Both the position numbers and the translations under genes were made by a program. Shown here in pieces: positions 52,671 through 62,611 of a DNA stretch of 64,000 nt (its first letter is position 1; each line of letters begins with the position of its first letter). The DNA lies in contig JBKBPL010000006.1 in NCBI GenBank assembly GCA_046293075.1, positions 1 through 64,000 of the forward strand, read 5' to 3'. The notes beneath the pieces were generated by a model, which searched no databases, was not told where the DNA came from, and saw only the letters and a program-made list of their open reading frames with translations. The DNA comes from Ga0077530 sp046293075. GTDB lineage: Bacteria; Pseudomonadota; Alphaproteobacteria; Rhizobiales; Hyphomicrobiaceae.

Positions 52671-53794
52671 TGGCGCGCCGCCCCGCCGTTGCCGAGATCG
52701 AGGCCGCGCCGGAGATCGACCGGCTCGAAGGCTTCCCGCATCCCCGCGAGACGGCCGTGCTGTTCGGTCACGACGCAGCCGAGCGCGAGCTTGCCGCAAC
52801 CTTCGCGGGCAGGCGGATGCATCACGCCTGGATGCTGGTCGGGCCGACCGGCATCGGGAAGGCGACGCTCGCCTATCGCTGCGCCCGTTTCGCACTGGCC
52901 TCGCCCGAGGAGCGGGCCGCCGCCGGCAGCGGCCTCGCCATCCCCGAGAAGTGCATCACCGCCGCCCAGGTGCGGGCGCTTTCGCACCCGGGGCTCGCCA
53001 TCGTCCGCCGCGCCTATGATCCGCGGACGAAGCGATTTCCCGCGACCATTCCCGTCGACGAAGTGCGCAGCCTCAAGACCTTTCTCGGCCGCACTGCCGA
53101 TCAGGGCGCGTGGCGGGTCGTCGTCGTCGACAGCGCCGACGAGCTGAACCTCAATGCTGCCAACGCTCTACTCAAGGCCCTGGAGGAGCCGCCGCAGCGC
53201 ACGCTTTTCCTGCTGGTCGTGGCCCAGCCCCAGCGGCTGCTCAGAACCATCCGCTCGCGCTGCCGGGCGCTGGAACTTGCCCCTCTCGAAGCCGCGGACC
53301 TCCGCCGCGCCGCCACGGCCGCCCTCGCCGCTGCCGAGACCGCGCCGCCCGCCGAGACCGACTGGCGGACGCTCGAGGCGCTTGCGGCGGGCAGCGTCCG
53401 CCGCCTGCTCGAGCTGTCGGCGACCGATGGCCTCAGTCTCTATCGCCGGATCGAAACGCTCTTCGAGGGCCTGCCGCGGATCGACTGGCCGGCCGCGCAC
53501 GCTCTCGGTGAAGAGCTCGCGAGTACGGCTGCGGAGGCCCGGTTTGCCCTTTTCTTCGATCTTCTTCTGGGGCTTATCGCCCGCCTCGTGCGGGCCCGCG
53601 CGAGCGGCACGGGCAATCCCGAGGATGTGTCGCTGGCCCGTAAGCTTATTCCTGAAGGCAGGCTTGCCTCATGGGCCGAGCTGTGGGAAACCATCGTCCG
53701 CGACAAGGCCGAGACGCTGGCGCTCAACCTCGACCGCAGGATGCTGATCCTCGATACCCTGGCCCGCGTCGAGCGGACCGCCGAGGCCACCTGA
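52670..53794 (+). CDS. holB: DNA polymerase III subunit delta'
   Basis: A 374-residue clamp-loader subunit. Walker-A-like GPTGIGKATLAY is near residue 63, VRSLKTFLGRTADQGAWRVVVVDSADELN (shortened here by quoting its parts) contains Walker B, and NAANALLKALEEPPQRTLFLL is diagnostic of DnaX/HolB proteins. The delta' SRC motif reads RSRCRALEL. It loads the beta clamp together with tau/gamma and delta. It overlaps tmk by one base. Confidence 0.93.
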   Translation: MARRPAVAEIEAAPEIDRLEGFPHPRETAVLFGHDAAERELAATFAGRRMHHAWMLVGPTGIGKATLAYRCARFALASPEERAAAGSGLAIPEKCITAAQVRALSHPGLAIVRRAYDPRTKRFPATIPVDEVRSLKTFLGRTADQGAWRVVVVDSADELNLNAANALLKALEEPPQRTLFLLVVAQPQRLLRTIRSRCRALELAPLEAADLRRAATAALAAAETAPPAETDWRTLEALAAGSVRRLLELSATDGLSLYRRIETLFEGLPRIDWPAAHALGEELASTAAEARFALFFDLLLGLIARLVRARASGTGNPEDVSLARKLIPEGRLASWAELWETIVRDKAETLALNLDRRMLILDTLARVERTAEAT

Positions 53795-53882
53795 AGCCTT
53801 CAGACCAGCGCCACGATCGCACCAAATCGGCCCGCTGCAGGGTGTTGTTCGCCCGCGGCAGGGCGCACGGAGCAATGACCTC

Positions 53883-55475
53883 ATGAGCGGGCGCACGTCC
53901 TTCTACGTCACGACGCCGATCTACTACCCCAATGGCGATCCGCACTTCGGCCACGCCTACACCTCGATCGCGTGCGACGTGATGGCCCGCTTCGCCCGCC
54001 TGGACGGCCGCCAGGTCTTCTTCGTGACCGGCACCGACGAGCACGGCCTCAAGATGAAGCAGAGCGCCGCCAAGGAGGGCCTGACCCCGCAGGCACTGGC
54101 CGACCGCAACTCGGCGCGCTTTCGCGAGCTGTTCGCCACCCTCAACATCTCGAACGACGACTTCATCCGCACGACGGAGCCGCGCCATTACGCCGCCTGC
54201 CAGGAGCTGTGGCGCCGGATGGCCGCCGCGGGCGACATTTATCTCGACAGTTACGCCGGCTGGTACTCCGTGCGCCAGGAAGCCTTTTTCAAGGAGAGCG
54301 AGACGACCGTCGGCGCCGACGGCGTGCGGCGCGAGCCGCTCGGTTCACCGGTTGAGTGGACCGAGGAGCAGACCTACCGGTTCCGCCTCTCCCGCTATAG
54401 CGAGAAGCTGCTCGCCCACTACGAGGCCAATCCAGAATTCATCCTGCCGCTTGAGCGGCGCAACGAGGTCATCAGCTTCGTCAAGAGCGGGCTTGAGGAT
54501 CTCTCGGTATCGCGCGCAACGCTTGACTGGGGCATCCCCGTACCAGGCGACCCGACACACGTCATGTACGTGTGGATCGATGCGCTGACGAACTACATCG
54601 CTGCGGCGGGTTTTCCGGACGAAAGCTCGCATCGCTTCTCGACCTTCTGGCCGGCAGACGTCCACGTCGTCGGCAAGGATATCCTGCGCTTTCATGCCAT
54701 TTACTGGCCGGCTTTCCTGATGTCGGCGGGCATTGCAGTGCCGAAGCGGGTCTTCGCCCATGGCCTGCTGCTCAGCCGCGGCGAGAAGATGTCGAAGTCG
54801 GTCGGCAATGTCATCGATCCCTTCGACATGGCACGCGAGTTCGGCGTCGATCAGATGCGCTATTTCGCCATGCGCGAAGTGGCCTTTGGTCAGGACGGCA
54901 ACTACACGCGCGAATCGATCATCAACCGCATCAATGCCGACCTCGCCAACGACCTTGGTAATCTGGCACAACGCTCGCTCTCGATGATCGCGAAGAACTG
55001 CGACGGCAAGGTGCCGGAGCCGGGTGCCTTCAGCCCCGAGGACAACGCCTTGCTCGCGTCGGCCGACGACATGATCGGCAAAGCGCGCGAGGCCATGCGC
55101 GTGCAGGCCGTGAACCGCTATCTCGACGCCGTGTGGGCCGTCGTCGCGGACGCGAACCGCTACTTTGCCGCTGAGGAACCCTGGGCCAAGCGCCAGACGG
55201 ACCCGGGACGCATGGCCACGATCCTTTACGTCACGGCCGAAGTCGTGCGTCAGGTCGCCATCCTCGCCCAGCCGACGACCCCGCGAGCCGCAGGCCACTT
55301 GCTCGATCTGCTCGGGCAGCCGGCAGAGGGTCGCTTGTTCGCAGCTCTCGGGGCCAAGTCCCGGCTTGCGCCCGGCCTTGTGCTGCCGCCACCGACGGCC
55401 GCCTTCCCGCGATACGTCGACCAGTCCGAACCTGCGGAGGCAGCCGCAAAACCCAAAGGCAAGGTCAAAAGCTGA
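53883..55475 (+). CDS. metG: Methionine-tRNA ligase
   Basis: A 530-residue class I aminoacyl-tRNA synthetase. The HIGH motif is PHFGHAY near residue 19 and the KMSKS motif starts at K302 (GEKMSKSVGN). Between them GWYSVRQEAFF sits where zinc-knuckle forms carry cysteines, so this is the zinc-free short MetRS. It lacks a C-terminal tRNA-binding domain. GGAG lies 10 bases before ATG 53883. Part of the tmk-holB-metG-tatD block. Confidence 0.95.
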   Translation: MSGRTSFYVTTPIYYPNGDPHFGHAYTSIACDVMARFARLDGRQVFFVTGTDEHGLKMKQSAAKEGLTPQALADRNSARFRELFATLNISNDDFIRTTEPRHYAACQELWRRMAAAGDIYLDSYAGWYSVRQEAFFKESETTVGADGVRREPLGSPVEWTEEQTYRFRLSRYSEKLLAHYEANPEFILPLERRNEVISFVKSGLEDLSVSRATLDWGIPVPGDPTHVMYVWIDALTNYIAAAGFPDESSHRFSTFWPADVHVVGKDILRFHAIYWPAFLMSAGIAVPKRVFAHGLLLSRGEKMSKSVGNVIDPFDMAREFGVDQMRYFAMREVAFGQDGNYTRESIINRINADLANDLGNLAQRSLSMIAKNCDGKVPEPGAFSPEDNALLASADDMIGKAREAMRVQAVNRYLDAVWAVVADANRYFAAEEPWAKRQTDPGRMATILYVTAEVVRQVAILAQPTTPRAAGHLLDLLGQPAEGRLFAALGAKSRLAPGLVLPPPTAAFPRYVDQSEPAEAAAKPKGKVKS

Positions 55476-55588
55476 GAATGAAGCCGTCAGGGTGAGGAGC
55501 ACACACGTGCTGCTTGCGCCAGCCAATGCCGGCTCCCGCACCTAGGCCCCTTCTTGCGGACTGAACGCGCGCGAAAGCTAAAACTGCG

Positions 55589-56389
55589 ATGCTCGTCGAC
55601 CACCATTGCCATCTCGATTATCCGGACCTCGCGCGCGACCGCGAGGAGGTTCTCGCGCGCGCCAAGGCGGCGGGTATCGGCCGGATGGTCACCATCTCGA
55701 CGCTCATCCGCAACTACGACACCTATCGCGCCATCGCCGAAGCACATCCTGAGATCTTCTTCACCGTAGGAACGCACCCGCACCGGGCGCACGAGGAACT
55801 CGACGTCCCGGTTGCCGAAATCGTCCGGCTCGCCCAGCACCCGAAGTGCGTCGGCATCGGCGAGGCGGGCCTCGACTACTTCTATGACAAGTCGCCGCGC
55901 GCGGCTCAGCGCGAGGGCTTCCTCAAGCACATTGCCGCCGCTCGTGAGAGCGGGCTGCCGCTCGTCATACACTCGCGCGATGCGGACGAGGACACGGCCG
56001 CCATCCTCGAGGATGAAATGCGCCGCAGTGCCTTTACGGCCGTCCTCCATTGCTTCACAGGCGGCGCGGACCTCGCCCGGCGCGCTGTGGCCATCGGGCT
56101 CTACGTCTCGTTCTCAGGCGTCCTCACCTTCAAGAAGAACGACGCACTTAGGGCCATTGCGGCGGAGGTGCCCATGGACCGGGTTCTTGTCGAGACGGAT
56201 GCGCCGTTCCTCGCGCCTGAGCCTTTTCGCGGCAAGCGCAATGAGCCTGCCTACGTCGTCCACACGGCCGCGGTGCTCGCGCGCATCAAGGGCGTGTCGG
56301 GTGAAGAAATAGCCACCGTAACGACGGAGAATTTCCACCGCCTCTATGCCAAGGCCCCTCGCAGGCTTGCCGAGGGCGCGGCGGCATGA
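55589..56389 (+). CDS. TatD-family metal-dependent hydrolase
   Basis: A 266-residue TIM-barrel hydrolase, YcfH/TatD type. H-x-H (DHHCHLDYP), E (GIGEAGLDYFY), H (LHCFTGG) and the D in VLVETDAPFLAPEPF are metal or catalytic ligands. The family has DNase/exonuclease or quality-control roles. The stop overlaps the next gene by four bases, and it follows metG by about 110 bases, as in many Rhizobiales. Confidence 0.93.
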   Translation: MLVDHHCHLDYPDLARDREEVLARAKAAGIGRMVTISTLIRNYDTYRAIAEAHPEIFFTVGTHPHRAHEELDVPVAEIVRLAQHPKCVGIGEAGLDYFYDKSPRAAQREGFLKHIAAARESGLPLVIHSRDADEDTAAILEDEMRRSAFTAVLHCFTGGADLARRAVAIGLYVSFSGVLTFKKNDALRAIAAEVPMDRVLVETDAPFLAPEPFRGKRNEPAYVVHTAAVLARIKGVSGEEIATVTTENFHRLYAKAPRRLAEGAAA

Positions 56390-57195
56390 GCGGCAAGATA
56401 ACGCTTCTCGGCACGGGTTCGTCCGGCGGGGTGCCGCGGCTCGGCAATAATTGGGGCGCGTGCGATCCAGCGAATCCGAAGAACCGCCGGCGCCGCTGCG
56501 CGGCCCTCGTCGAGCGCATTTCCGGCCGCGGGCGCACGCGCGTTCTCGTCGACACGCCACCTGACTTGCGCGAGCAGCTTCTCGATGCCGAGGTTGGGAC
56601 CATCGACGGCGTGCTGTTCACCCACGATCATGCCGATCATACCCACGGCATTGATGACCTGCGGATGCTCGCCTACAACGCCAAGCGGCGCGTCGATGTG
56701 CATTTTGACGTGGCGACGCGCACCTCGCTCGTCGAGCGCTTCGGCTACTGCTTCGAGACGCCCCCGGGCAGCATGTACGCGCCCATCCTCAATGGGCACC
56801 TGATCGATCCGCCCAATGTCGTGCGGATCAACGGCGCCGCCGGACCTGTCGATGCCATTCCGATCATGCAGGCGCATGGCGACGCCTTCTCGCTCGGCTT
56901 TCGCTTCGGAGACATCGCCTATTCGCCCGACATCAGCGGGCTCTCAACTGACGCACAGGAGCAGCTTCGCAATCTGGAAGTCTGGATCGTCGATGCCTTG
57001 CGCTACATTCCGCACCCGAGCCACTTCACGGTGGCTCAGGCGCTTGAATGGATCGAGATTTTGAAGCCGAAGCGCGCAATTCTCACGCACCTGCACATCG
57101 ATCTCGACTACGCAACGCTGAAGCGGGAGCTGCCGGCCCATGTCGAGCCCGCCTATGACGGCATGAGCCTCCACTTCGACTGGCCGGCGGCCTGA
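56386..57195 (+). CDS. MBL-fold metallohydrolase
   Basis: A 269-residue beta-lactamase-fold protein, PhnP/RNase-Z-like. The metal motif is FTHDHADHTHGIDDLR, with distal histidines in YIPHPSHFTV and LTHLHIDLDY. The conserved GTGSSGGVPRLGNN occurs at the N-terminus. It is coupled to tatD by a four-base overlap. Substrate is unknown, but the pair metG-tatD-MBL is a conserved neighbourhood. Confidence 0.92.
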   Translation: MSGKITLLGTGSSGGVPRLGNNWGACDPANPKNRRRRCAALVERISGRGRTRVLVDTPPDLREQLLDAEVGTIDGVLFTHDHADHTHGIDDLRMLAYNAKRRVDVHFDVATRTSLVERFGYCFETPPGSMYAPILNGHLIDPPNVVRINGAAGPVDAIPIMQAHGDAFSLGFRFGDIAYSPDISGLSTDAQEQLRNLEVWIVDALRYIPHPSHFTVAQALEWIEILKPKRAILTHLHIDLDYATLKRELPAHVEPAYDGMSLHFDWPAA

Positions 57196-57210
57196 GCGCG
57201 CCGCCCCGCC

Positions 57211-58116
57211 TTAACCTGTCCCACGCGTTCCGGTATCGCCCGGGCGGGCGTGTGCCTCGAGATACGCGATCATGGCGCCGGCGACATCGATACCGGTCGC
57301 GCGCTCCATGCCCTCGATGCCGGGAGAAGAGTTCACTTCGAGGACGAGCGGCCCCCGCTTCGAGCGCAGCATGTCGACGGCCGCCACATTGAGGCCGAGC
57401 GTCTCGGTCGACTTGAGCGCGGTCTGGATTTCCTCCGCCGTCAGCTCGACGGCTTCGGCCCGGCCGCCACGATGCAGGTTGGAGCGGAACTCGCCCTTGC
57501 GGCCGATGCGGCGCATGGCAGCTACGACACGCTTGCCGACCACGAGTGCCCTGACATCCGTGCCCATGGCCTCGCGAATGAACTCCTGTACCAGGATATC
57601 GACATTGGCTGCGCTGAAGGCCTCGATTGTTGATTTCGCCGAGGCCTCGGTCTCGGCGAGGATCACGCCCATCCCCTGCGTGCCCTCGAGCAGCTTGATC
57701 ACGACGGGTACGCCACCGACCTCTGCCAGAACCTCAAGCGCCTTTCGTGGCCCGTGCGCGAACGCCGTGGCCGGCAGGCCAACACCAGCCCGCGCCAGGA
57801 GCTGGAGCGCGCGCAGCTTGTCGCGCGCGCGGCCGATCGCCACGCTCTCGTTGAGCGAGAACACCCCCTGCATCTCGAACTGGCGGACGACCGCGAGACC
57901 GTAGTGCGTGATCGAGGCGCCGATCCGCGGAATGACGGCGTCGTAGAGCGGCAGTGTCTTGCCCCCGAAGCGCAGCAGCGCCTTGTTCGATGTGATGTTC
58001 ATATGCACGTGGAGCGTATTGATCACGTCGATCGTGTGCCCGCGCTCCCGCGCCGCCTCAACGATCCGCCGATGCGAATAGAGGCCTGGATTGCGCGCCA
58101 ACATGACGAGCTTCAT
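57211..58116 (-). CDS. rimK: ATP-grasp ligase RimK (ribosomal protein S6-glutamate ligase family)
   Basis: A 301-residue ATP-grasp enzyme. MKLVMLARNPGLYSHRRIVE resembles E. coli RimK throughout, with FEMQGVFSLNESVAIGRARD, LLEGTQGMGVILAE and SNLHRGGRAEAV. It adds glutamates to ribosomal protein S6 or makes poly-glutamate. The ATG 58116 is the family-like start; the frame to 58149 is shadow. It is convergent with the MBL gene. A dedicated partner (RimB-like protease) is not adjacent. Confidence 0.92.
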   Translation of the reverse strand: MKLVMLARNPGLYSHRRIVEAARERGHTIDVINTLHVHMNITSNKALLRFGGKTLPLYDAVIPRIGASITHYGLAVVRQFEMQGVFSLNESVAIGRARDKLRALQLLARAGVGLPATAFAHGPRKALEVLAEVGGVPVVIKLLEGTQGMGVILAETEASAKSTIEAFSAANVDILVQEFIREAMGTDVRALVVGKRVVAAMRRIGRKGEFRSNLHRGGRAEAVELTAEEIQTALKSTETLGLNVAAVDMLRSKRGPLVLEVNSSPGIEGMERATGIDVAGAMIAYLEAHARPGDTGTRGTG

Positions 58117-58296
58117 TGAGTTCGCTCCGACGGTAGGCAGGGTCTGCATCCGGCAGCCCCGCGCGGCGCCGCGCGCTGCCAGTGAGCCAGTCTGTGCTCA
58201 AGGCGAGACATACCATGCGAGGGCCGGACGTAAAGCGCCCTCGAAGGCGCGCGCCGCCAGGGACCTGCAGGTTTCAGGAAGTATCAGAATAGCGCG

Positions 58297-58497
58297 CTAG
58301 CGGGCGTCTGCCGGCGTCGCGACAAGGGAGGCCGCACCCTCGGCCGCGTCGGCAGCCGGGTCGATCGCCGCATGCATCAGCAATGCCCCGCCGATGCTCA
58401 GAGCGGCGACCGTCACGAGTCCGACCACCAATCGCAGCAGCAGTGACCGCCCCGAAATTGCGACTCGGGGCCGGCTCTCAAGTACGGTCTCGTTCAT
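58297..58497 (-). CDS. Small single-helix membrane protein, function unknown
   Basis: A 66-residue frame from ATG 58497 with one hydrophobic helix (about LLRLVVGLVTVAALSIGGALL) and an alanine-rich tail. GGGA lies about seven bases upstream. I do not recognise a family; it may be a small inner-membrane protein. It lies between rimK and an MFS-type transporter and could be non-functional, so confidence is moderate. Confidence 0.45.
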   Translation of the reverse strand: MNETVLESRPRVAISGRSLLLRLVVGLVTVAALSIGGALLMHAAIDPAADAAEGAASLVATPADAR

Positions 58498-58645
58498 GAG
58501 CATTCCCGGCGAAACGCACGAAGCTGAGGACAGCGCCTCGGATGGCTCCATTCGCACCCCGAATCAGGCTTGATCAAGGCATCTGAGCCACCCCGAATCA
58601 CGAGGCTGACGGCCCGTAGCGCGGAGGCCACAGCAGCAGTTCGGG

Positions 58646-60172
58646 CTAGCGGCGCGTCAGGCGGGGACCGAGCGTCAGAATGGCCACCAGCGGCACGATG
58701 AGGCCGATGCTGAAAACAACAATAACGAGGAGCATCAGCTCGCCGTACTCGCCCCGGTTCACCGGGAACAGCAGGTTCAGATACTTGGTCTGCAGCGAGC
58801 CGGCGACCAGCGCGAGATTCATCAGCGAGGCCATGAGGGCAAACCACGTGGCGCGGTGGCCGGGCGGTGCATTGACCGCGATCAGTGTCAGCAGCGGGAT
58901 CATGCTCACCTGCGCAAGCGGTGACTGGGCGGCCGCGTCGATGATTGCAATCGAGCGCGCGCCCATGCCGAGGACCCGCTCGGTCCATTCATAGGCCCCC
59001 GTCACGAGAATCAGGTTGGGAATGGCGAGCAGCCCTCCCAGGATCGTCAGCCAGAGCAGCACGCGTGCAACGGGCTGGCGCGTAATGGCGTCAGCGAGCA
59101 GCCATGCCGCAGCAAGCCCGATCGCCGCTCCGATCTGCTGGAGGACACCGAAAAAAGCCTGATCGAAGCCGAGGACATCGATCGTGAACCAGCGGTAGCC
59201 CTCGCCGACACTCGGCGTCGCCCGGAAAACAAAGATGATGATGGCCGCGATCACGATGTGGCGCTGCGCATCGAGTGGCACGTGCGCGATCACGCGCTTC
59301 AGCATGGCGATGATGATCGTAATCGAGATGAGGAAGACGATCTCCTGTGCCGCCGGCACGCCGGCTAAAGCGATCGTCGTGACCGTCACGCCGAACGCGA
59401 GACCGCCACCAAGTATGCGCCAGTCGACGTTGCGGGTCTCGGTCGTCTCGAGGCGCACGAGTAACGCTCCCATCACCGAGATCGCCGGAATGACGAGGCC
59501 GATCAGGAACACCGTCGCATAGCTCAGGTGGTACGCCAGGAAGCCCGAGAGCCCCGCCACCGAGAAGATGCCGATGGACAGCGCGAGGCGCCCGAGCACC
59601 TGGACCATGCCGAGATCGCGGGTCACATCCTCCTCGGGCCTGGGCGATCCGTTCTCGTCGACGCGGCTGACCACCTCGGTGCTCATCGCATCGGCCACCA
59701 CGTCCTGGAGGACGACGCCGGTGACGATGATGAGCTGGGAGGCGATGTAGATCGTGTTCGGATGCACAGAGGGAAAGGCGCCCGCGGCGGCGCCCGCAAG
59801 CAGCAGCAGCCCCAAGGCAATGAGCGCGGCACCAATGAACACATAGACGCGGCGCTGCGAGCCGAAGAGCGGCACAGCATCGACCAGCTCCCCGAAGACC
59901 ATCTTCACGGCCCAGGGCAGGCCGAGCCAGACGGCGAGCGCTGCGAGGTCGGCAGGTGTGAGTGTCAGCGCGGCTTTGACCCAGAAGTCCTGCGCGACGG
60001 CCACGATCCCGAGCGCCCCATAGGCGAAGTAGACCATGAGCAAGGGCAGGTAGTGCAGGCGAAGCGCACGGATCGGCGTCAGGAGCGCCGCCTCGATCTG
60101 GGTGCGGATGTAGCCTTTCGGCGCCGGGGCGGCCTCGTCCGAAGGCGCGCGGGTGACGTTCTCCTGCGTCAT
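58646..60172 (-). CDS. Folate-biopterin transporter (FBT/BT1-like) MFS protein
   Basis: A 508-residue membrane protein with 12 helices. The region VVLQDVVADAMSTEVVSRVDENG matches the FBT family signature DVVADA (known in cyanobacteria, plants and trypanosomes as BT1/Slr0642). YFAYGALGIVAVAQDFWVK begins helix 1, and PWAVKMVFGELVDAVPLFG is the loop motif. It follows ligA by one base and shares its strand. The transport substrate (folate, biopterin or other) is a family-level inference. Confidence 0.8.
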   Translation of the reverse strand: MTQENVTRAPSDEAAPAPKGYIRTQIEAALLTPIRALRLHYLPLLMVYFAYGALGIVAVAQDFWVKAALTLTPADLAALAVWLGLPWAVKMVFGELVDAVPLFGSQRRVYVFIGAALIALGLLLLAGAAAGAFPSVHPNTIYIASQLIIVTGVVLQDVVADAMSTEVVSRVDENGSPRPEEDVTRDLGMVQVLGRLALSIGIFSVAGLSGFLAYHLSYATVFLIGLVIPAISVMGALLVRLETTETRNVDWRILGGGLAFGVTVTTIALAGVPAAQEIVFLISITIIIAMLKRVIAHVPLDAQRHIVIAAIIIFVFRATPSVGEGYRWFTIDVLGFDQAFFGVLQQIGAAIGLAAAWLLADAITRQPVARVLLWLTILGGLLAIPNLILVTGAYEWTERVLGMGARSIAIIDAAAQSPLAQVSMIPLLTLIAVNAPPGHRATWFALMASLMNLALVAGSLQTKYLNLLFPVNRGEYGELMLLVIVVFSIGLIVPLVAILTLGPRLTRR

Positions 60173-60173
60173 G

Positions 60174-62549
60174 CTACGGTGCGCCGCTTTCGAGCAGCGC
60201 CAGCCACTCGTCCTCGCTCAGCACCGTGACGCCAAGCTCGCGCGCCTTGTCGAGCTTGGAGCCGGCATCGGCGCCGGCGATCACGTAGTCGGTCTTTTTG
60301 GAGACCGAGCCTGCAACCTTGGCGCCGGCCCGCTCGGCACGCGCCTTGGCCTCATTGCGCGACATCGACTGGAGCGTGCCCGTGAATACGACCGTCTTGT
60401 CCGTGACGGCCGAGGCGACCGGGGCATGGCGCACATAGGGCTGGATCTCGATTTCCTTGAGCAGATCCCTGACGACCTTCCGGTTGTGCGGCTCATCGAA
60501 GAAGTCGATCAGCGAATCGGCGACAACCTCGCCGATGCCGCTCAAGCCCGCAAAGGCACGATAGTCGTCGCCCGGCATTTCGTGGGCGGCCGCACGCGCC
60601 GTCTCGATGAACGTCCGAACGTCCGGGAAGGCGGCCGCCAAGGCCTCGGCCACGCCCGCACGCACGCCTTTGATGCCGGCGATGGCTTCCTCGAAGGTCG
60701 CAGGCTCGCCATCGAACAGGTCCTTGCGGCGGCGCGACGCGATCGCCAGCATGAGCGTCTCGGCGGTTTTGGGACCAATGCCCTTGGCCGTCACGAGTCG
60801 GCGGTACGCCGGGCCCGGGCGTGCCTCGGATGCGAGCGCGACCTGCGATCGAAACGCCTCATAGGTGCCGAACGCGCGCGCGAGGTCGCGCGCCGTCGTC
60901 TCGCCGACGTGGCGAATGCCAAGCGCGTAGAGGAAGCGCTCGAGGCCGATGCGGCGGCGCGCGTCAATGGCGCGGAAGAGATTCTGAACCGACCTCTCGC
61001 CAAAACCCTTGCGCGTCGCGAGGGGGGCGTCGCTTTGCGCGTCGCGGCGTGCGAGCGTGAAAATGTCAGCGGGCGCGCGGATCAGGCCCTCGTCGTAGAA
61101 GAGCTCGATGCGCTCTTCACCGAGCCCCTCGATATCGAAGGCGAGGCGCGACACAAAATGCTTGAGGCGTTCCTTGGCCTGGGCCGAACAGATGAGGCCA
61201 CCCGTGCACCGGCGTACGGCCCCGGTCTGGCCGCCTTCCTCGCCCTCGTCGCGAACGGCGTGACTGCCGCAGACCGGGCACTTGTGCGGGAACTTGAAGG
61301 GCTTGGCGTGCGGCGGTCTCCGGCTCAACACGACGCTCACGACTTGTGGGATGACGTCACCCGCCCGCTGGACGACGACTGTGTCGCCGATGCGGATGTC
61401 CTTGCGCCGGATCTCGTCCTCATTGTGAAGCGTCGCATTCGAGACGACGACGCCACCCACTGTCACGGGCTGCAGCTTGGCGACCGGCGTGAGTGCGCCT
61501 GTGCGGCCGACCTGGATCTCGATGTCCTGCAGCCTAGTCATCGCCTGCTCGGCGGGAAACTTGTGCGCGGTCGCCCAGCGTGGGCTCCGCGAGACGAAGC
61601 CGAGACGCTCCTGGTAGTCGAGCCGGTCGACCTTGTAAACGACGCCATCGATGTCATAGCCGAGGCCCGCGCGGTCAAGACTCATCGTATTGTAGAAGGC
61701 CAAGAGCGCCTCCACGCTTGCGCAGCGCTCCATGCGCGGATTGACCGGCAGGCCCCACTTGCCGAAGGCGTGCACAACATCGAACTGGGTCTTGGCCGGT
61801 AGCTTGGACGCTGCGCCCCACGTATAGGCGAAGAAGCGCAAAGGCCGCTTCGCGGTTATGCTGGCATCGAGCTGGCGGAGCGAGCCGGCTGCTGCGTTGC
61901 GTGGATTGGCGAAGACCTTGCCGCCGGCCTCAGCCTGGGCGGCGTTGAGCCTGCGGAAATCGTCGGTGCCGATATAGATCTCGCCGCGCACTTCAATCAC
62001 GTCGGGCACGCCGGCGCCTTTGAGCACGTGCGGAACCTCGCGGACGGTGCGGACGTTGGCCGTGACGTCTTCGCCCTCGATGCCATCGCCGCGCGTTGCT
62101 GCCCTGACGAGGTGGCCGTCTTCGTAGCGGATCGAAATCGACAGGCCGTCAATCTTGGGCTCGGCCGTGAAGACGAGGGGATCGTCGGCACGCAACGCCA
62201 GAAATCGGCGCACGCGCTCGACAAACTCGGCAACATCCTCGCTCGAGAAGACATTGCCGAGCGAAAGCATCGGCACCTCGTGGCGCACCTTGCCGAACGC
62301 CTCGACCGGCGCCGCGCCGACGCGCCGCGTCGGGCTCTCGGCGCCCGCGAGATCCGGGAACCGCGCTTCGATCGCCATGAGGCGTTCGCGCAGGGCGTCG
62401 TACTCAGCATCCGAGATCACCGGCGCGTCCTGCTGATAGTAAAGAGCGTCGTGATGCGCGATCTCGGCGGCAAGCTTCTTGTGCTCGGCCGCGGCCTCGC
62501 GGCGCGACAGCTGCTCAGGCGGGACCGGACTGGCGGCTTTCTTGCTCAT
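60174..62549 (-). CDS. ligA: NAD-dependent DNA ligase
   Basis: A 791-residue LigA. The adenylation lysine is K132 (EPKIDGLS), the OB-fold and zinc-finger (CPVCGSHAV with later CTGGLICSAQ) follow, then helix-hairpin-helix repeats and a C-terminal BRCT domain ending in LSEDEWLALLESG. ATG 62549 (MSKKAASP) is the family-like start; a further in-frame ATG is at 62567. It joins nicks in replication. It is the upstream partner of the FBT gene. The distance to bamD suggests the usual ligA-recN-bamD region is interrupted by a DUF3592 gene. Confidence 0.96.
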   Translation of the reverse strand: MSKKAASPVPPEQLSRREAAAEHKKLAAEIAHHDALYYQQDAPVISDAEYDALRERLMAIEARFPDLAGAESPTRRVGAAPVEAFGKVRHEVPMLSLGNVFSSEDVAEFVERVRRFLALRADDPLVFTAEPKIDGLSISIRYEDGHLVRAATRGDGIEGEDVTANVRTVREVPHVLKGAGVPDVIEVRGEIYIGTDDFRRLNAAQAEAGGKVFANPRNAAAGSLRQLDASITAKRPLRFFAYTWGAASKLPAKTQFDVVHAFGKWGLPVNPRMERCASVEALLAFYNTMSLDRAGLGYDIDGVVYKVDRLDYQERLGFVSRSPRWATAHKFPAEQAMTRLQDIEIQVGRTGALTPVAKLQPVTVGGVVVSNATLHNEDEIRRKDIRIGDTVVVQRAGDVIPQVVSVVLSRRPPHAKPFKFPHKCPVCGSHAVRDEGEEGGQTGAVRRCTGGLICSAQAKERLKHFVSRLAFDIEGLGEERIELFYDEGLIRAPADIFTLARRDAQSDAPLATRKGFGERSVQNLFRAIDARRRIGLERFLYALGIRHVGETTARDLARAFGTYEAFRSQVALASEARPGPAYRRLVTAKGIGPKTAETLMLAIASRRRKDLFDGEPATFEEAIAGIKGVRAGVAEALAAAFPDVRTFIETARAAAHEMPGDDYRAFAGLSGIGEVVADSLIDFFDEPHNRKVVRDLLKEIEIQPYVRHAPVASAVTDKTVVFTGTLQSMSRNEAKARAERAGAKVAGSVSKKTDYVIAGADAGSKLDKARELGVTVLSEDEWLALLESGAP

Positions 62550-62611
62550 GGCCGCCAAAATAGCCACATGGAGCCCCCTGCCGCCAGCCTCGGATGGTCA
62601 GCGCATCGCAG

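Noticed and set aside
60153..61802. 549-codon plus-strand open frame opposite ligA
   Set aside because: Shadow of ligA; the minus strand carries the complete ligase with catalytic lysine.
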